Source of the DNA: an uncultured Gemmata sp.
Lineage (GTDB): Bacteria; Planctomycetota; Planctomycetia; Gemmatales; Gemmataceae
DNA: 64,000 nucleotides
NCBI GenBank assembly: GCA_937924775.1
Contig: CALDUT010000008.1
Span: 168,428-232,427, forward strand
Direction: 5' to 3'
Shown: piece by piece, positions 54,356 to 63,821 of the stretch
Position numbering within the stretch: the first letter of the stretch is position 1
Layout: each line of letters opens with the position of its first letter
Position numbers and translations under genes: made by a program
The notes under the pieces: model-generated
Seen by the model: only the letters and a program-made list of their open reading frames with translations
Told to the model about the DNA's origin: nothing
Databases searched by the model: none

Positions 54356-54388
54356 CTCCCGGAGAGCAGCTCCAATCACGATCGGTGC

Positions 54389-55498
54389 ATGAGGGCGATT
54401 GGACCAAGAAGAAGATTCATCCGTTTTTCCGATTATTCAGGTGCATCTGTGGCAGTGCGAGCAGAACCGGTAGGGCTCAGTGGCGACGATGCGAATGCGG
54501 TCGATCGTTTACGGGCCGCCAGCGAGAGTATCCTCGAAGAGTGCAGCAAGGTGATTGTCGGGCAGAAGGACGTGATGGAACTTCTGCTCATTGCGCTATT
54601 GTCGCAAGGTCACGCGTTGTTGGTCGGCGTGCCGGGATTGGCGAAAACCTTGATGATCCGCACGCTGGCCGACAGTATGAATCTTTCGTTCAATCGCATT
54701 CAGTTCACTCCGGACCTGATGCCTTCGGACATCACCGGTACCGAGATGCTGCAGGAAGACCGTGCCACGGGTTCACGGGCCTTTCGTTTCTTGCAAGGGC
54801 CGATTTTCGCCAATGTGGTTCTGGCCGACGAAATCAACCGCACACCGCCAAAAACGCAATCCGCGTTGCTGGAAGCCATGCAGGAGAAGCAAGTGACCGT
54901 GGCTGGGCAACGCCATCACCTACCCGAACCGTTTTTCGTTCTGGCCACGCAAAACCCCATCGAGCAAGAAGGAACGTACCCACTTCCCGAAGCGCAGCAA
55001 GACCGCTTCATGTTCACCATCAATGTGGGTTATCCTTCCGAAGAGGATGAGTACCGTATCATTGAATCGACCACCTCGGCGGTCCGGGTACAACCCAAGC
55101 GTGTCATTGGTGCCGACGAGTTGCTGGAGATGCAGCAGTTGGTCCGCCGGGTCCCGGTGGCCGGGTTTGTGATTCGGTACGCCCTGAAATTGGCCCGTCT
55201 GACGCGACCGGGTTCGCAGGATGGCGAAGCGCCCGATCCCAACGTTCCGGATTTCATCAAAAAATACGTCACCTGGGGCGCCGGGCCGCGTGCTGGGCAG
55301 AACCTCATCCTGGCGGCCAAAGCCCGCGCGTTGCTGCGGGGGCGAACCTACGTCGCTACAGAAGATGTGAAGGCCGTGGCGTTGCCGGCGATGCGGCACC
55401 GCGTCGTCACCAACTACAACGCCGATGCCGACCGCATCACTCCCGATGAAATCATTCGGCGGTTGTTGGCGTTGGTTCCTGCCCGCACCGCCGAGTGA
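54389..55498 (+). CDS. MoxR-type AAA+ ATPase
   Basis: 369 residues. MoxR features: [24 protein letters not shown], Walker A GVPGLAKT near 79, [15 protein letters not shown], Walker [48 protein letters not shown]. The chaperone works with DUF58/VWA proteins on maturation of enzyme complexes or cell-envelope factors. The DUF58 gene follows 104 nt downstream. Ribosome site for ATG 54389 is weak; an internal GTG is possible. Confidence 0.93.
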   Translation: MRAIGPRRRFIRFSDYSGASVAVRAEPVGLSGDDANAVDRLRAASESILEECSKVIVGQKDVMELLLIALLSQGHALLVGVPGLAKTLMIRTLADSMNLSFNRIQFTPDLMPSDITGTEMLQEDRATGSRAFRFLQGPIFANVVLADEINRTPPKTQSALLEAMQEKQVTVAGQRHHLPEPFFVLATQNPIEQEGTYPLPEAQQDRFMFTINVGYPSEEDEYRIIESTTSAVRVQPKRVIGADELLEMQQLVRRVPVAGFVIRYALKLARLTRPGSQDGEAPDPNVPDFIKKYVTWGAGPRAGQNLILAAKARALLRGRTYVATEDVKAVALPAMRHRVVTNYNADADRITPDEIIRRLLALVPARTAE

Positions 55499-55602
55499 TG
55501 CTCGCATCTGTGGCCTGGGGGCGACGGCGAAAGAACCGCCTCATCCCCGCTACGGTTGCTTCTTGGCGGTGTCGCTGAAAGTCTCTTTCCACCGAATACA
55601 TT

Positions 55603-56487
55603 ATGGCCACCCATTCACTCGATCCGGCGGTTTTATCCCGTATCGATCGGCTTGAACTGGAAGCCCGGCAGTTCGTTGAAGGCTATTTGTCGGGCAAGCA
55701 TCGTAGCCCGCGCCATGGTTTTGCCGTGGAATTTGCCCAGCATCGGGAATACACCCCCGGTGATGACATCAAACACATGGATTGGAAGGTCTACGGCCGC
55801 ACAGAACGCTACTTTCTTAAACAGTACGAGCAAGAAACCAACCTGGTGGCGTGGCTGATCATCGATGCCAGTGAATCGATGCAATATGCCTCCGGTACGC
55901 GGACGAAGTATGATTTGGCCTGCACCGCCGCCGCAGCGATGGCGTATTTGGTTCTGCAGCAAGCAGATAGTGTCGGGGTGAGTTTGGTGGCCAACGACGT
56001 ACGGGCCTATCTGCGGCCCAGCGGTCAGATGAATCAGCTCCGCGAGGCTTGCCGGGTGATGGTCGATGGGCCCTTTGCCGGCAGCAGGGGAATCGCCCGC
56101 GGAGTGGACGAACTTGCAACCCGCACGGGCCGCCGCGGCATCGTCTTCTTGTTCAGCGACCTTTTGGACGACGTTCCCGAATTGCTGGCGGCCCTGCAGC
56201 ACCTCCGCTACCAAAAGCATGAAGTGGTGGTGTTTCACACACTCGATGCAGCGGAAATCGACTTTCCCTTCCGGCAAACCACGCTCTTTCGTGGCCTGGA
56301 AGGGCTGCCGGAAATTCTCACCGATCCACTCGGCATCCGCGACCAATACCTCGCTGCGTTCCAAGCCCATGTGGCCGCCCTCGAAGCTGGATGTCGGCGG
56401 CTGGAAATCGACTACGTCCGCCTGCGGACCGACGCCGACCTCGGGCACGACCTCGCAGCCTACCTCCAAAAACGCCACGGCCGCTAG
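55603..56487 (+). CDS. DUF58 domain protein
   Basis: 294 residues. DUF58/VWA-like: GKHRSPRHGFAVEFAQHREY, PGDDIKHMDWKVYGRTERYF (the DUF58 signature), LIIDASESMQYASG (MIDAS-like DxSxS), and SRGIARGVDELATRTGRRG. It pairs with MoxR upstream. The batA-type membrane genes usually following such pairs are absent; a DUF1080 remnant follows. Confidence 0.92.
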   Translation: MATHSLDPAVLSRIDRLELEARQFVEGYLSGKHRSPRHGFAVEFAQHREYTPGDDIKHMDWKVYGRTERYFLKQYEQETNLVAWLIIDASESMQYASGTRTKYDLACTAAAAMAYLVLQQADSVGVSLVANDVRAYLRPSGQMNQLREACRVMVDGPFAGSRGIARGVDELATRTGRRGIVFLFSDLLDDVPELLAALQHLRYQKHEVVVFHTLDAAEIDFPFRQTTLFRGLEGLPEILTDPLGIRDQYLAAFQAHVAALEAGCRRLEIDYVRLRTDADLGHDLAAYLQKRHGR

Positions 56488-56559
56488 GGGTGTTGGTCGC
56501 CACAGGCGGCCGTGTTCGGTATCATCAAACCGCACGGGCTATCCTCGAACCATGCCCGA

Positions 56560-56857
56560 TTCAGTCGGCGCCCTGCCTGTACGATCTGGTCGCCCCCACC
56601 AAAGACAACACCAAGAAGGATGATTGGAACACATTCGTGATCACCGCCGACGGTAGCCGGATTACCGTGGTCATCAATGGCGAGAAGGTCAACGCCTGGA
56701 CCTCGACCTACAGACCGAAGCCGGTAGGAACCCGGACGGTACCAAGAACCAATTCAAAACGGCCCTGAAGGACTTCTAGCGCGAAGGCCACATCGGCCTT
56801 CAGGACCATGGCGCGAAGGTGAGTTACCGGAACATCCGGCTCACCCCACTGCCCTAA
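56560..56857 (+). pseudogene. DUF1080 (3-keto-disaccharide hydrolase) C-terminal remnant
   Basis: One frame reads LYDLVAPTKDNTKKDDWNTF and VITADGSRITVVINGEKVNAW, then a frameshift is needed to reach LDLQTEAGRNPDGTKNQFKT. A stop (TAG, 56777) interrupts before REGHIGLQDHGAKVSYRNIR, ending at TAA 56855. This matches the C-terminal half of DUF1080 proteins. The N-terminal half and signal peptide are missing. Confidence 0.7.
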
Positions 56858-56956
56858 GATATTGTAATTTTGTTCATTTAGATGAAGCTTGTCAAGGTTC
56901 GTAGCATGCTCTGCGCCGGGAATGGGTCCCCGGCGCCTGGGGCGAGGAACCTATCC

Positions 56957-57328
56957 ATGAATACACTGCGGACCGTGGCCGTCGGATTGGCTTTGGTTGC
57001 CACTGGAGCGACTTATCTTCAGGCGGACGACAAAAACGATGCCGCTAAACTCCTCGGCAAGTGGGAAGTGACGAAATCCACCGGGGATACCCCCGTAGGA
57101 ACGATCGTCGCTTTTGAAAAAGACGGCAAAATGACCGCCACCGTGAACCTCGATGGCAAAGAACTTAAGCTCTCTGGTACCTACAAATTGATGGAGAAAA
57201 AGCTGAAGGTCAGTCTAAAACTCAATGAAGACCAATTCGAACACGAGTTTGAGTTCAAATGGACAGGCGATGAGGAATTGGAACTTATCGACGGTGATAA
57301 GGTAGATACCCTGAAAAAGCAAAAATGA
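56957..57328 (+). CDS. small secreted protein, TIGR03066-like Gemmata paralogous family
   Basis: 123 residues with a signal peptide (NTLRTVAVGLALVATGATYLQA). The mature part is a lipocalin-like beta barrel: AAKLLGKWEVTKSTGD, GTIVAFEKDGKMTATV, LSGTYKLMEKKLKVSL, and a Glu/Lys-rich end. The pattern LLGKWEVTK...FEKDGKM...GTYKL fits the TIGR03066 family known from Gemmata. Function unknown. ATG 56957 has GAGGAA 8 nt upstream; the frame is open to 56882. Confidence 0.75.
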   Translation: MNTLRTVAVGLALVATGATYLQADDKNDAAKLLGKWEVTKSTGDTPVGTIVAFEKDGKMTATVNLDGKELKLSGTYKLMEKKLKVSLKLNEDQFEHEFEFKWTGDEELELIDGDKVDTLKKQK

Positions 57329-57367
57329 GCTAACTCGGCCCGCGTCGCGGGAGACCCTCCCACTTCG

Positions 57368-57395
57368 GGGTCCATCGGACGTATCCGATGGACCC
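57368..57395. terminator. strong hairpin between convergent genes
   Basis: GGGTCCATCGGA (57368-57379) pairs perfectly with TCCGATGGACCC (57384-57395) around CGTA. No T-tract, so a factor-assisted terminator or RNA-stabilising structure for the gene ending at 57328 is likely. Confidence 0.5.
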
Positions 57396-57522
57396 ACCTC
57401 TCGAAAATCTCCCCCAATCGTCCGAACGGTTCTATCGTGAATCACGATCCGATAGCGACTCACTCTGGGTTTCCGGAACTACCTGGCGATGATCCCGCCC
57501 TGCGGGCGTCACACGGCTGACG

Positions 57523-57969
57523 TCACACCTCGGGAATCTCCAAGTTATCGAGCGAATCCGCCGGCGAATTGGTGGCTTTCTCGGCCCGCGGGCGATGGTG
57601 CAGCATCGCCGCCACTTCGTTCCAATCGACTTGCTGGAAAATCTCCTCCATCTGCTGTACGACTCCGCGAAGGCTGATCGCGGCCATTTCGAAGTTGGTA
57701 TGCGGGGAGAATTGTTTATAATGCTGATGAAAATAGTCAGCAATACGGCGTAGCTTTGGGAGTTTTCCTTTGAGGCGGCGAAGATAATCGCCGTGGTCGC
57801 CGCGTTGGAATGCCGGCTCCACGGCGCGAATGCTGTCGTAGAGCGTTCGCGGCACGCCGAGCATTTCGTCGCTGTCCTGAATCTCGTCAGCGTGTTTGAG
57901 AAATGTGCGGATCATCCACGCGTGGGCCAAAACAGTGTTGAGTCGGGCAACAGCCTCGGCAGCAGTCAT
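57523..57969 (-). CDS. conserved hypothetical protein
   Basis: 148 residues, helix-rich: MTAAEAVARLNTVLAHAWMI, FLKHADEIQDSDEMLGVPRT, LPKLRRIADYFHQHYKQFSP. No metal or catalytic motif is evident. ATG 57969 is 5 nt past the stop of the upstream membrane-protein gene, so the two are cotranscribed and probably coupled. An open frame to 58116 overlaps that gene and is rejected as the start. Confidence 0.75.
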   Translation of the reverse strand: MTAAEAVARLNTVLAHAWMIRTFLKHADEIQDSDEMLGVPRTLYDSIRAVEPAFQRGDHGDYLRRLKGKLPKLRRIADYFHQHYKQFSPHTNFEMAAISLRGVVQQMEEIFQQVDWNEVAAMLHHRPRAEKATNSPADSLDNLEIPEV

Positions 57970-57974
57970 GAGCC

Positions 57975-58688
57975 TTACACCGGTTTGGCGAGGGAACTCG
58001 GGGCCAACGCCGCGGGTTTGGGCGTGGTGGCCCGTTTCGCTTCGCCCGCTTCTTTGGAGTAGAGAACCAGAAACGTCCCGAGAGCCACCAACACAATCCC
58101 CACGGGCAAATGCCACGACGGCATTTCGAAGTTAAAATGCCACGGAGAGCCGGGTTTAGGATGCCACACGAGGCTCAGAAGTGTGTTGATCAGCGGGGCC
58201 AGCGCGAAAATCAATGGGGCAATCAAAATCCGGTACGAGGCCAAATACTTCCCTTTGCTGGCCCGGAAGTCATCGAGTTCCTGTTCTAACGCACTCTTGG
58301 CATCAGGTTGAGTTTCCGCGGCGATTCTGGCGACGAGAGCTGCTTCCCGGGTTTCAAATTCCCCTTTCGCGGTATCGACGGCCGCTTTGCTGGCAAAAAT
58401 CACGCAGATGGCACCCACGGCCCCCGCGACCCCCGCCAAACCGCTGAAGATCAGCCCATTGAGCTTCCAATCCGGTTTGGCATCCTCACGCAGACCCATT
58501 AAGATCAGGGGAATGACCACCGCGATGACGAAATAGGCCACGCCCACGCACAGAATGGACGCCAGCCGCCCACCAATGGTACCGGGTTTGGTGGTCAGTT
58601 CGGTGCCGCCATAAAAGATGATCGGAACGTAGGTGCCCCATGCGAGCCCAGCGACCAGCACATACACCCACCACGGGATGTTGCTCAT
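57975..58688 (-). CDS. polytopic membrane protein
   Basis: 237 residues. At least four hydrophobic segments: WWVYVLVAGLAWGTYVPIIF, ILCVGVAYFVIAVVIPLILM, LIFSGLAGVAGAVGAICVIF, then after a soluble helical region ILIAPLIFALAPLINTLLSL and LPVGIVLVALGTFLVLYS. The GLAWGTYVPI start resembles drug/metabolite-transporter-like planctomycete proteins. A coiled region (about 118-150) lies in a loop. Substrate unknown. Coupled to the 148-residue gene. Confidence 0.75.
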   Translation of the reverse strand: MSNIPWWVYVLVAGLAWGTYVPIIFYGGTELTTKPGTIGGRLASILCVGVAYFVIAVVIPLILMGLREDAKPDWKLNGLIFSGLAGVAGAVGAICVIFASKAAVDTAKGEFETREAALVARIAAETQPDAKSALEQELDDFRASKGKYLASYRILIAPLIFALAPLINTLLSLVWHPKPGSPWHFNFEMPSWHLPVGIVLVALGTFLVLYSKEAGEAKRATTPKPAALAPSSLAKPV

Positions 58689-59289
58689 GATAAACCCAGA
58701 AACACGGACAGCTGAACACAGTGTTCAGAAAGTGGACGGGTGCCTCGAGTCGTCCCTGTCTTTGCACCTCGTTCCGCGGAGGGCACAGTATCGGACCCAA
58801 ACACACCCTCAATTCTCTCGAAAAACCACGTGCCCGGCCAGAGGCCAACGCGAAATCGGACCTACCTTAACCGTCCTTGTTGGATCAACCCGCGGCAAAC
58901 TTTTGAACCCTCTGCCCATCAACCCACTCACGCTGCGAAGAAGCGCGGGGACGTTCCAGAATAGCGCCAACGCCCAATCTTGCAGCGATTATTCGACCTC
59001 CTCCCGACAAGATCCCACTACAATCGGAATATCAAGCTTACCCCTGAGAACCGCCCCTCGTCCGCCAGCGGACGACATCTACTAGAGCCGCAGCCAAAGA
59101 ACGAACAAATCGTAGGAGATCCCGATCCGGCACGTCCACGGCCGGAAACTTGAATAACAGCCTTGGATTCATCGGAAACGGCTTCATGATCCTCGACAAT
59201 TGAGGATCTATAAAAGATCATACCCGCGTTGCAAGAAACGCAGGTGCTAGCAACCGATCCGATCAGGACGAATAGTTGGCCGGTGAAGG
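58689..59289. other. intergenic region with hairpin
   Basis: About 600 nt without a recognised gene. GATCCTC (59188-59194) pairs with GAGGATC (59202-59208) around GACAATT, about 80 nt past the phytochrome gene end in the minus direction; no T-tract. Short open frames here have no protein-like content. Confidence 0.4.
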
Positions 59290-62200
59290 TTACAACGCGG
59301 GTTTTGCGGAAAGAACCTGGTCGATGGTCTGAAGCAGAGTGGTGGCGTCGAAGGGTTTCGGGAGGAAGGTCACAGGTCTGCCAAACGACTCAAGAGGTGG
59401 CAGCTTATCGGCCGTATAGCCGGACATGAAGATGATACCCAGTTGGGGTAGGCGCCGTTTGAGTTGCATCACCAGGTCCGGTCCGCTCAGGCCGGGCAAG
59501 ACGACGTCGGTGATGACCACGTCCGGCATTGCGCTGGCCGATTCGCATTGCTGGATCGCCTTGTCGCCTGTCTCGGCGATTAGCAGCCGATAACCTACCC
59601 GATCCAGAATAACCTGGACGAAGTCCCGTACCGCGGGGTCATCCTCGACCAGAAGAACGGTCTTGGGACTGCTTGGCTTGAGTTGATGTATCGAACCTGG
59701 CGAAGACGTTGTGGCGGAGGCAGCTGCTGTCGCTGTAACGCGGGGCAGGAACACCCGAAAAGTCGCTCCCCGGCCCAGCTCACTCTCGACCGTGATGAAC
59801 CCCCCAGCCGCATGAACAATCCCATGAACCGTGGCTAAACCCAAACCTGTGCCTTTCCCCTCCGATTTTGTGGTGAAAAATGGCTCGAACAACCGCTCAC
59901 GCACTTCGGGCGACATACCATGACCGGTATCACTGACGACCAAACAGATGTACGAGCCAGGGCGAGCATCAGGATGCGGCAGGGGATTGGTCGACCCCCA
60001 TTCGATGGGGCTGGTGTGAATGGTGAGCTGGCCGCCGTGTGGCATCGCATCTCGGGCATTGACGGCCAGGTTCAACACGATCTGGTCCAGCTCCCGCGGA
60101 TCGGCCAACACGCAGCCGACGTTGGGGGTTAAATCGAGCAACACCGCAATGTCCTCGCCGATGAGCCGTCGCACAAGACTACTGAGTTGCCGCAGGTGGT
60201 CGTTGATGTCCAGAATCTGTTCCTCGCGGACGTGCTTGCGGGCGAAGGTGAGGAGCTGACCGGTCAGAACAGCGCCCCGGCGGCCCGCGTCGGCAATATC
60301 TTCGACCAGGGGGCGTTGCGGGGAATCGGGTGGCAGATCCGCCAACAGAAGTTCGGCACAGCCGGAAATCACCGTCAGGAGATTGTTGAAGTCGTGGGCA
60401 ATTCCGCCGGCGAGCTGCCCCACTGCCTCGAGTTTCCGGACCTGATTCAGCTCCTGCTCGGCGCGTTTACGCGAATCGATATCGCGACTACAGCAGATGA
60501 CGCCCTGGATTTGCCCCGAAGCATCGCGCAGCGGCGCGGTGATCGTCTCCAGCCAGACGTAGGAGCCATCCTTGCGTCGGCACCGCCATTCTAGCAAATC
60601 GAAACGATCCGCCAGGTTCCTCTCGTGGTGGACAAGCAGTTTCGGTAGATCCTCGGGATGCGCGAATGATGTCGAGTCTGGCTCGGCCAGCATCTCCTCG
60701 ACCGTGAAACCTAAAAGGGACGTGACCGAAGGGGTGACAAAGGTCATCTGTCTGTCCGCACGGATCAGAGCCACGACATCCCGCATGTTTTCGGTCAATA
60801 TGCGATATACTTCGTTGGTCGAGGCCAGCTCGGCTTCCAATCGCTTCCGTTGGGTGATGTCGCGTTGAACGGCCACAAAGTGGGTCACTCGGCCGCGGTC
60901 ATCGCGGATAGGAGCGATACTCGACTCGATCCAGAAGGGGGTGCCATTCTTATGGTAATTTATCAATTCGACCTGGATGGGTTGCTGCTGCCGTAAGGCA
61001 TTTTTGATACGGTCGAGCGTGGTCCGGTCGGTTTGCGGCCCTTGCAGGATGCGGGGTGTCTGGCCGATCAGTTCCTCCGGGGCGTAGCCGGTGACTGCCT
61101 TGGTCGCGGGATTAGCATAAACGATCCGCGGACCCGGTCTCTCGTACTCCGCATCGGTAATCAGAACCATATCACGCACCATCTCAACGGCGGCCACAAG
61201 CAGGCAGAGCTGTTCCTCAGCGCGGGCAGTGCGGCCCCACGCCGCGGCGACGGCACAGCGAAGGATGGCTGGTTGGATGATGCTTTCTGCGGCTTCGATC
61301 AACACTGGCGCCCACGAGCGAGCCACGCCGCGGACGCGTTGTCGCCATTGAGCGAAGGATCGTTGTGGCGTCAGGGGTGGGAATTGCTCAGGGTCCAGAT
61401 CGGGGCCGGGGTCCGACGTGGCGGGTGTGGTCTGCAGCTCCCCCGGTTGTTCCGGGCGGAAGGCGAGGAACCAATAGGATTGACTCCGATCCCCGATGCG
61501 ACAGGCCAGCAGCCCAGCAGCGATTTTGCGCAGGTCGGAAAAGTCGGGGTTGAATTGTCCCAAGGCAGCGGTGGCAAAAATTGAGGTGTCCGCCCGGTTA
61601 TGGAGCCAGTCGGCCAATTCTCGCAGCCGCGGCGCGGGTGGAACACGGCCGGAACTATAGACACCCTCGGGCCCGACCACGGCCAATCCCGAAGCCTCGA
61701 GTAACTCGGCCAAACCGAGGGCCGGATCAACGACGGCCGACCACACGGAAGTTCCGGTCGGTATGGAGCGTTCCAACCGCTCGAACACGTCCTGAAGCTG
61801 ACTTCGCAGGCGATATTGGGACTGAGCCGTCAGATGGCTGATGCGTGCCATTAGAAGATCCGCCGCGATGGCGACGAAGCGTCGGAAGGTATGGCTTGGT
61901 AAACGCGGTCGGCCGTGGTGGCAGGCAATCAACCCCCAGAGTCGGTGACGGTCGAGAAGCGGAACCACGAAACTGGCCCGTAGGCCCATGTTGGCCAGGT
62001 ACAGCCGATGGACGGTGGGGACGGCACGCAAAATCGCATAGGAGAGATCGATCGGTTCATTGGTCGTTGGGTCGGCCGCGGGCACCAGGGGACACGGTTC
62101 CGCCCAAACGTCGGCCACAATCCGAAATGGGTTGCGGAGGTACATTTCCCGGGACTGGGCCGGAATATCGGAAGCTGGGAAGCGATGATGGAGGAAACTG

Positions 62201-62808
62201 TCGGTGACATGGGGTCCACGGCCCTCGGCAATCACTTCCCCGTGCCCCTCGTCATCGAACCGGTAGACGAGCACACGATCGTATCCGCCCAGGCACTGCA
62301 AATCCATGGCGAGCTGCTGGAGGAATGGTTCGACCGGTGTGTTCTTGACCAAGTAGTCGGTCCAGCGATGAAGAACGTCATCCGGCCGAGGCTGCGACAG
62401 CCAGATTTCCCACGTATCGGCCAACTCACCCCACTGCAAAACTTCGACCAATCGTCGGCCGGCATGGCAGTGGACAAAGGCCGTGATGGGCGTTCCGCGC
62501 AGGCCCCCAAAACCGGTGCCGGCGAAAAGGGTTTGGCCGGGCCGACGTTCGGCCTCGGTCAGACCTTGTCGGATAGATGCTACTAACTCATTTGGCAGGA
62601 TTTGATCCAGAGTACGGCCCACGGCTTGTTGGGTCGTCAGATCGGTGAGTTCAGTGAGCAAGCCGCCGCAGTGCCGGATGGTCAGATCCGGTCCCACCAC
62701 AAACAAGACCCCAAACGTTTGGACAGCTCCAGGGATGTGGACCGATTCCGCCTCGCACTGGGCCAACACCTGCGCAAGAGACCTTCCCGAGGCAATGCTC
62801 CGTTCCAT
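59290..62808 (-). CDS. bacteriophytochrome hybrid sensor histidine kinase
   Basis: About 1172 residues. N-terminal PAS with the chromophore-type Cys18 in QCEAESVHIPGAVQ; GAF (about 140-310) with GYDRVLVYRF, PASDIP near 210, VHRLYL and LWGLIACHH; a less conserved PHY-like region (about 320-500); two PAS domains (about 545-790); HisKA with GGIAHDFNN near 808; HATPase with DTGHGMS and GKGTGLGLATVHGI; a C-terminal receiver with ITDVVLPG near 1101. It should bind a bilin and sense red/far-red light. No haem oxygenase gene is nearby. The proper start is probably ATG 62808, with GGGGGA upstream; the open frame reaches 62883. The attached receiver suggests a phosphorelay to an unlinked partner. Confidence 0.93.
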   Translation of the reverse strand: MERSIASGRSLAQVLAQCEAESVHIPGAVQTFGVLFVVGPDLTIRHCGGLLTELTDLTTQQAVGRTLDQILPNELVASIRQGLTEAERRPGQTLFAGTGFGGLRGTPITAFVHCHAGRRLVEVLQWGELADTWEIWLSQPRPDDVLHRWTDYLVKNTPVEPFLQQLAMDLQCLGGYDRVLVYRFDDEGHGEVIAEGRGPHVTDSFLHHRFPASDIPAQSREMYLRNPFRIVADVWAEPCPLVPAADPTTNEPIDLSYAILRAVPTVHRLYLANMGLRASFVVPLLDRHRLWGLIACHHGRPRLPSHTFRRFVAIAADLLMARISHLTAQSQYRLRSQLQDVFERLERSIPTGTSVWSAVVDPALGLAELLEASGLAVVGPEGVYSSGRVPPAPRLRELADWLHNRADTSIFATAALGQFNPDFSDLRKIAAGLLACRIGDRSQSYWFLAFRPEQPGELQTTPATSDPGPDLDPEQFPPLTPQRSFAQWRQRVRGVARSWAPVLIEAAESIIQPAILRCAVAAAWGRTARAEEQLCLLVAAVEMVRDMVLITDAEYERPGPRIVYANPATKAVTGYAPEELIGQTPRILQGPQTDRTTLDRIKNALRQQQPIQVELINYHKNGTPFWIESSIAPIRDDRGRVTHFVAVQRDITQRKRLEAELASTNEVYRILTENMRDVVALIRADRQMTFVTPSVTSLLGFTVEEMLAEPDSTSFAHPEDLPKLLVHHERNLADRFDLLEWRCRRKDGSYVWLETITAPLRDASGQIQGVICCSRDIDSRKRAEQELNQVRKLEAVGQLAGGIAHDFNNLLTVISGCAELLLADLPPDSPQRPLVEDIADAGRRGAVLTGQLLTFARKHVREEQILDINDHLRQLSSLVRRLIGEDIAVLLDLTPNVGCVLADPRELDQIVLNLAVNARDAMPHGGQLTIHTSPIEWGSTNPLPHPDARPGSYICLVVSDTGHGMSPEVRERLFEPFFTTKSEGKGTGLGLATVHGIVHAAGGFITVESELGRGATFRVFLPRVTATAAASATTSSPGSIHQLKPSSPKTVLLVEDDPAVRDFVQVILDRVGYRLLIAETGDKAIQQCESASAMPDVVITDVVLPGLSGPDLVMQLKRRLPQLGIIFMSGYTADKLPPLESFGRPVTFLPKPFDATTLLQTIDQVLSAKPAL

Positions 62809-63424
62809 CAATAGCGTCCCCCGGATTCCCGTTAGACAGTATGAGTAAACAGTGCAGAAATTCTCAATTTCCGGATTCACCACCGACTCATCAGTTGGCC
62901 GGAAACCCTGGAAGCCGTTTCATAATCCTAACGTCTATTTAGGTAAGTTTAGAGCCGGAAAAGCCGCTTGTAAAATGGTCCCCAGTCAGCGTTGTTCGAG
63001 ATTAGCGACCCCCTTTCCAAATTCTCTGGTGATCGCGTGATTGTTAATAGACCCATTACGGGAAGTGCTCTAATGGAATATGGCGGTTTACTGGTGATTA
63101 AAAACTCGCAGATTGGCTTGTGTCCAATAGATGAAATTATGGATTTTGAGCTGGTGGGTCGGATCAGCGGTCCTCAGCATGTGATGAACGATAGTAATTT
63201 TTCCTTCAGAAGTTTCTGGAAGTGCGTCGTGACAAGAAGTTGCAAGCACCTGAACTCTATCAATCCCTGGTCGATACTTTGGGAAAAGTGGAGCGGTAAG
63301 AGTTGTATCTTACTCAGCCATTAGATGGTGACTCGCCTCTAGGCCGGATCAGTGATCCGGCCAAGAGGTATGATGGGCGGCAACGTCATAAGACGGACAG
63401 CGGCGTGCATAATTGACCCTATCG
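62809..63424. other. AT-richer gene-poor segment
   Basis: Clearly less GC-rich than the rest of the window (by eye). An open frame at 62992-63324 (110 codons) and the segment FLEVRRDKKLQAPELYQSLV in another frame (about 63214-63282, ending at TAA) look like pieces of one decayed gene, but no family is recognised. It contains the palindrome listed separately. Confidence 0.4.
63336..63368. repeat. 33-nt near-perfect palindrome
   Basis: GGCCGGATCA-G-TGATCCGGCC occupies 63342-63362; CCTCT on the left and AGAGG on the right extend it with one A/A mismatch. No T-tract follows. It could be a recombination or regulator site or a terminator. Confidence 0.55.
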
Positions 63425-63619
63425 GGACTCGAACACCCCCCAGAAAACCCGAGAAATCACGCACTTCTCGCATCAGGCGGCGCAAAATCCGGCGCACTGG
63501 ACCCCGACTTGCAGCGTATCTGTGACGCCTGGCCGACACTGCCCGCGAACATCAAGGCCACCATCCTGGCTATCGTCGCCTCTACAGGGGTACAATTCCA
63601 AAGAGGTGATCATGATTAA
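63425..63619 (+). pseudogene. integrase-tail-like fragment
   Basis: The frame reads GLEHPPENPRNHALLASGGA and then LDPDLQRICDAWPTLPANIK and ATILAIVAS. An Ala/Gly-Ser linker followed by DPDL..AWPTLP is, from memory, the C-terminal tail of planctomycete tyrosine integrases. A stop (TAA, 63410) lies directly upstream, so the catalytic part is missing. Confidence 0.35.
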
Positions 63620-63821
63620 CATTAACCCACATGACGAATGGGAAGCCCTGAAGCTGGCTTGGCCTGATGCCCCTTGGGAGGTTTGGGCCGAGCTTCGCGA
63701 CCGCATTGAGGCACAACGGCGGGAGGCCCGAAACAACACAGAGGCCGACACGGCCCCCACGAAGACGCCACATCGACGAGCTTGCCGTCGAACACCTTGC
63801 CGCAGGCCGAACCATCCGTGA
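63612..63821 (+). CDS. small hypothetical protein
   Basis: 69 residues from ATG 63612 with AGAGGTG upstream. The first 45 residues (NPHDEWEALKLAWPDAPWEV, then WAELRDRIEAQRREA) look like an amphipathic helical protein; the last 25 are Arg/Thr-rich and probably out-of-frame relative to the overlapping HTH gene. No domain recognised. Its start overlaps the stop of the integrase-tail-like fragment. Confidence 0.45.
   Translation: MININPHDEWEALKLAWPDAPWEVWAELRDRIEAQRREARNNTEADTAPTKTPHRRACRRTPCRRPNHP

Noticed and set aside
63410..63440. possible tRNA T-arm (GGGACTCGAAC) on the minus strand
   Set aside because: T-stem pairing fails and no acceptor, D or anticodon arms could be built around it.
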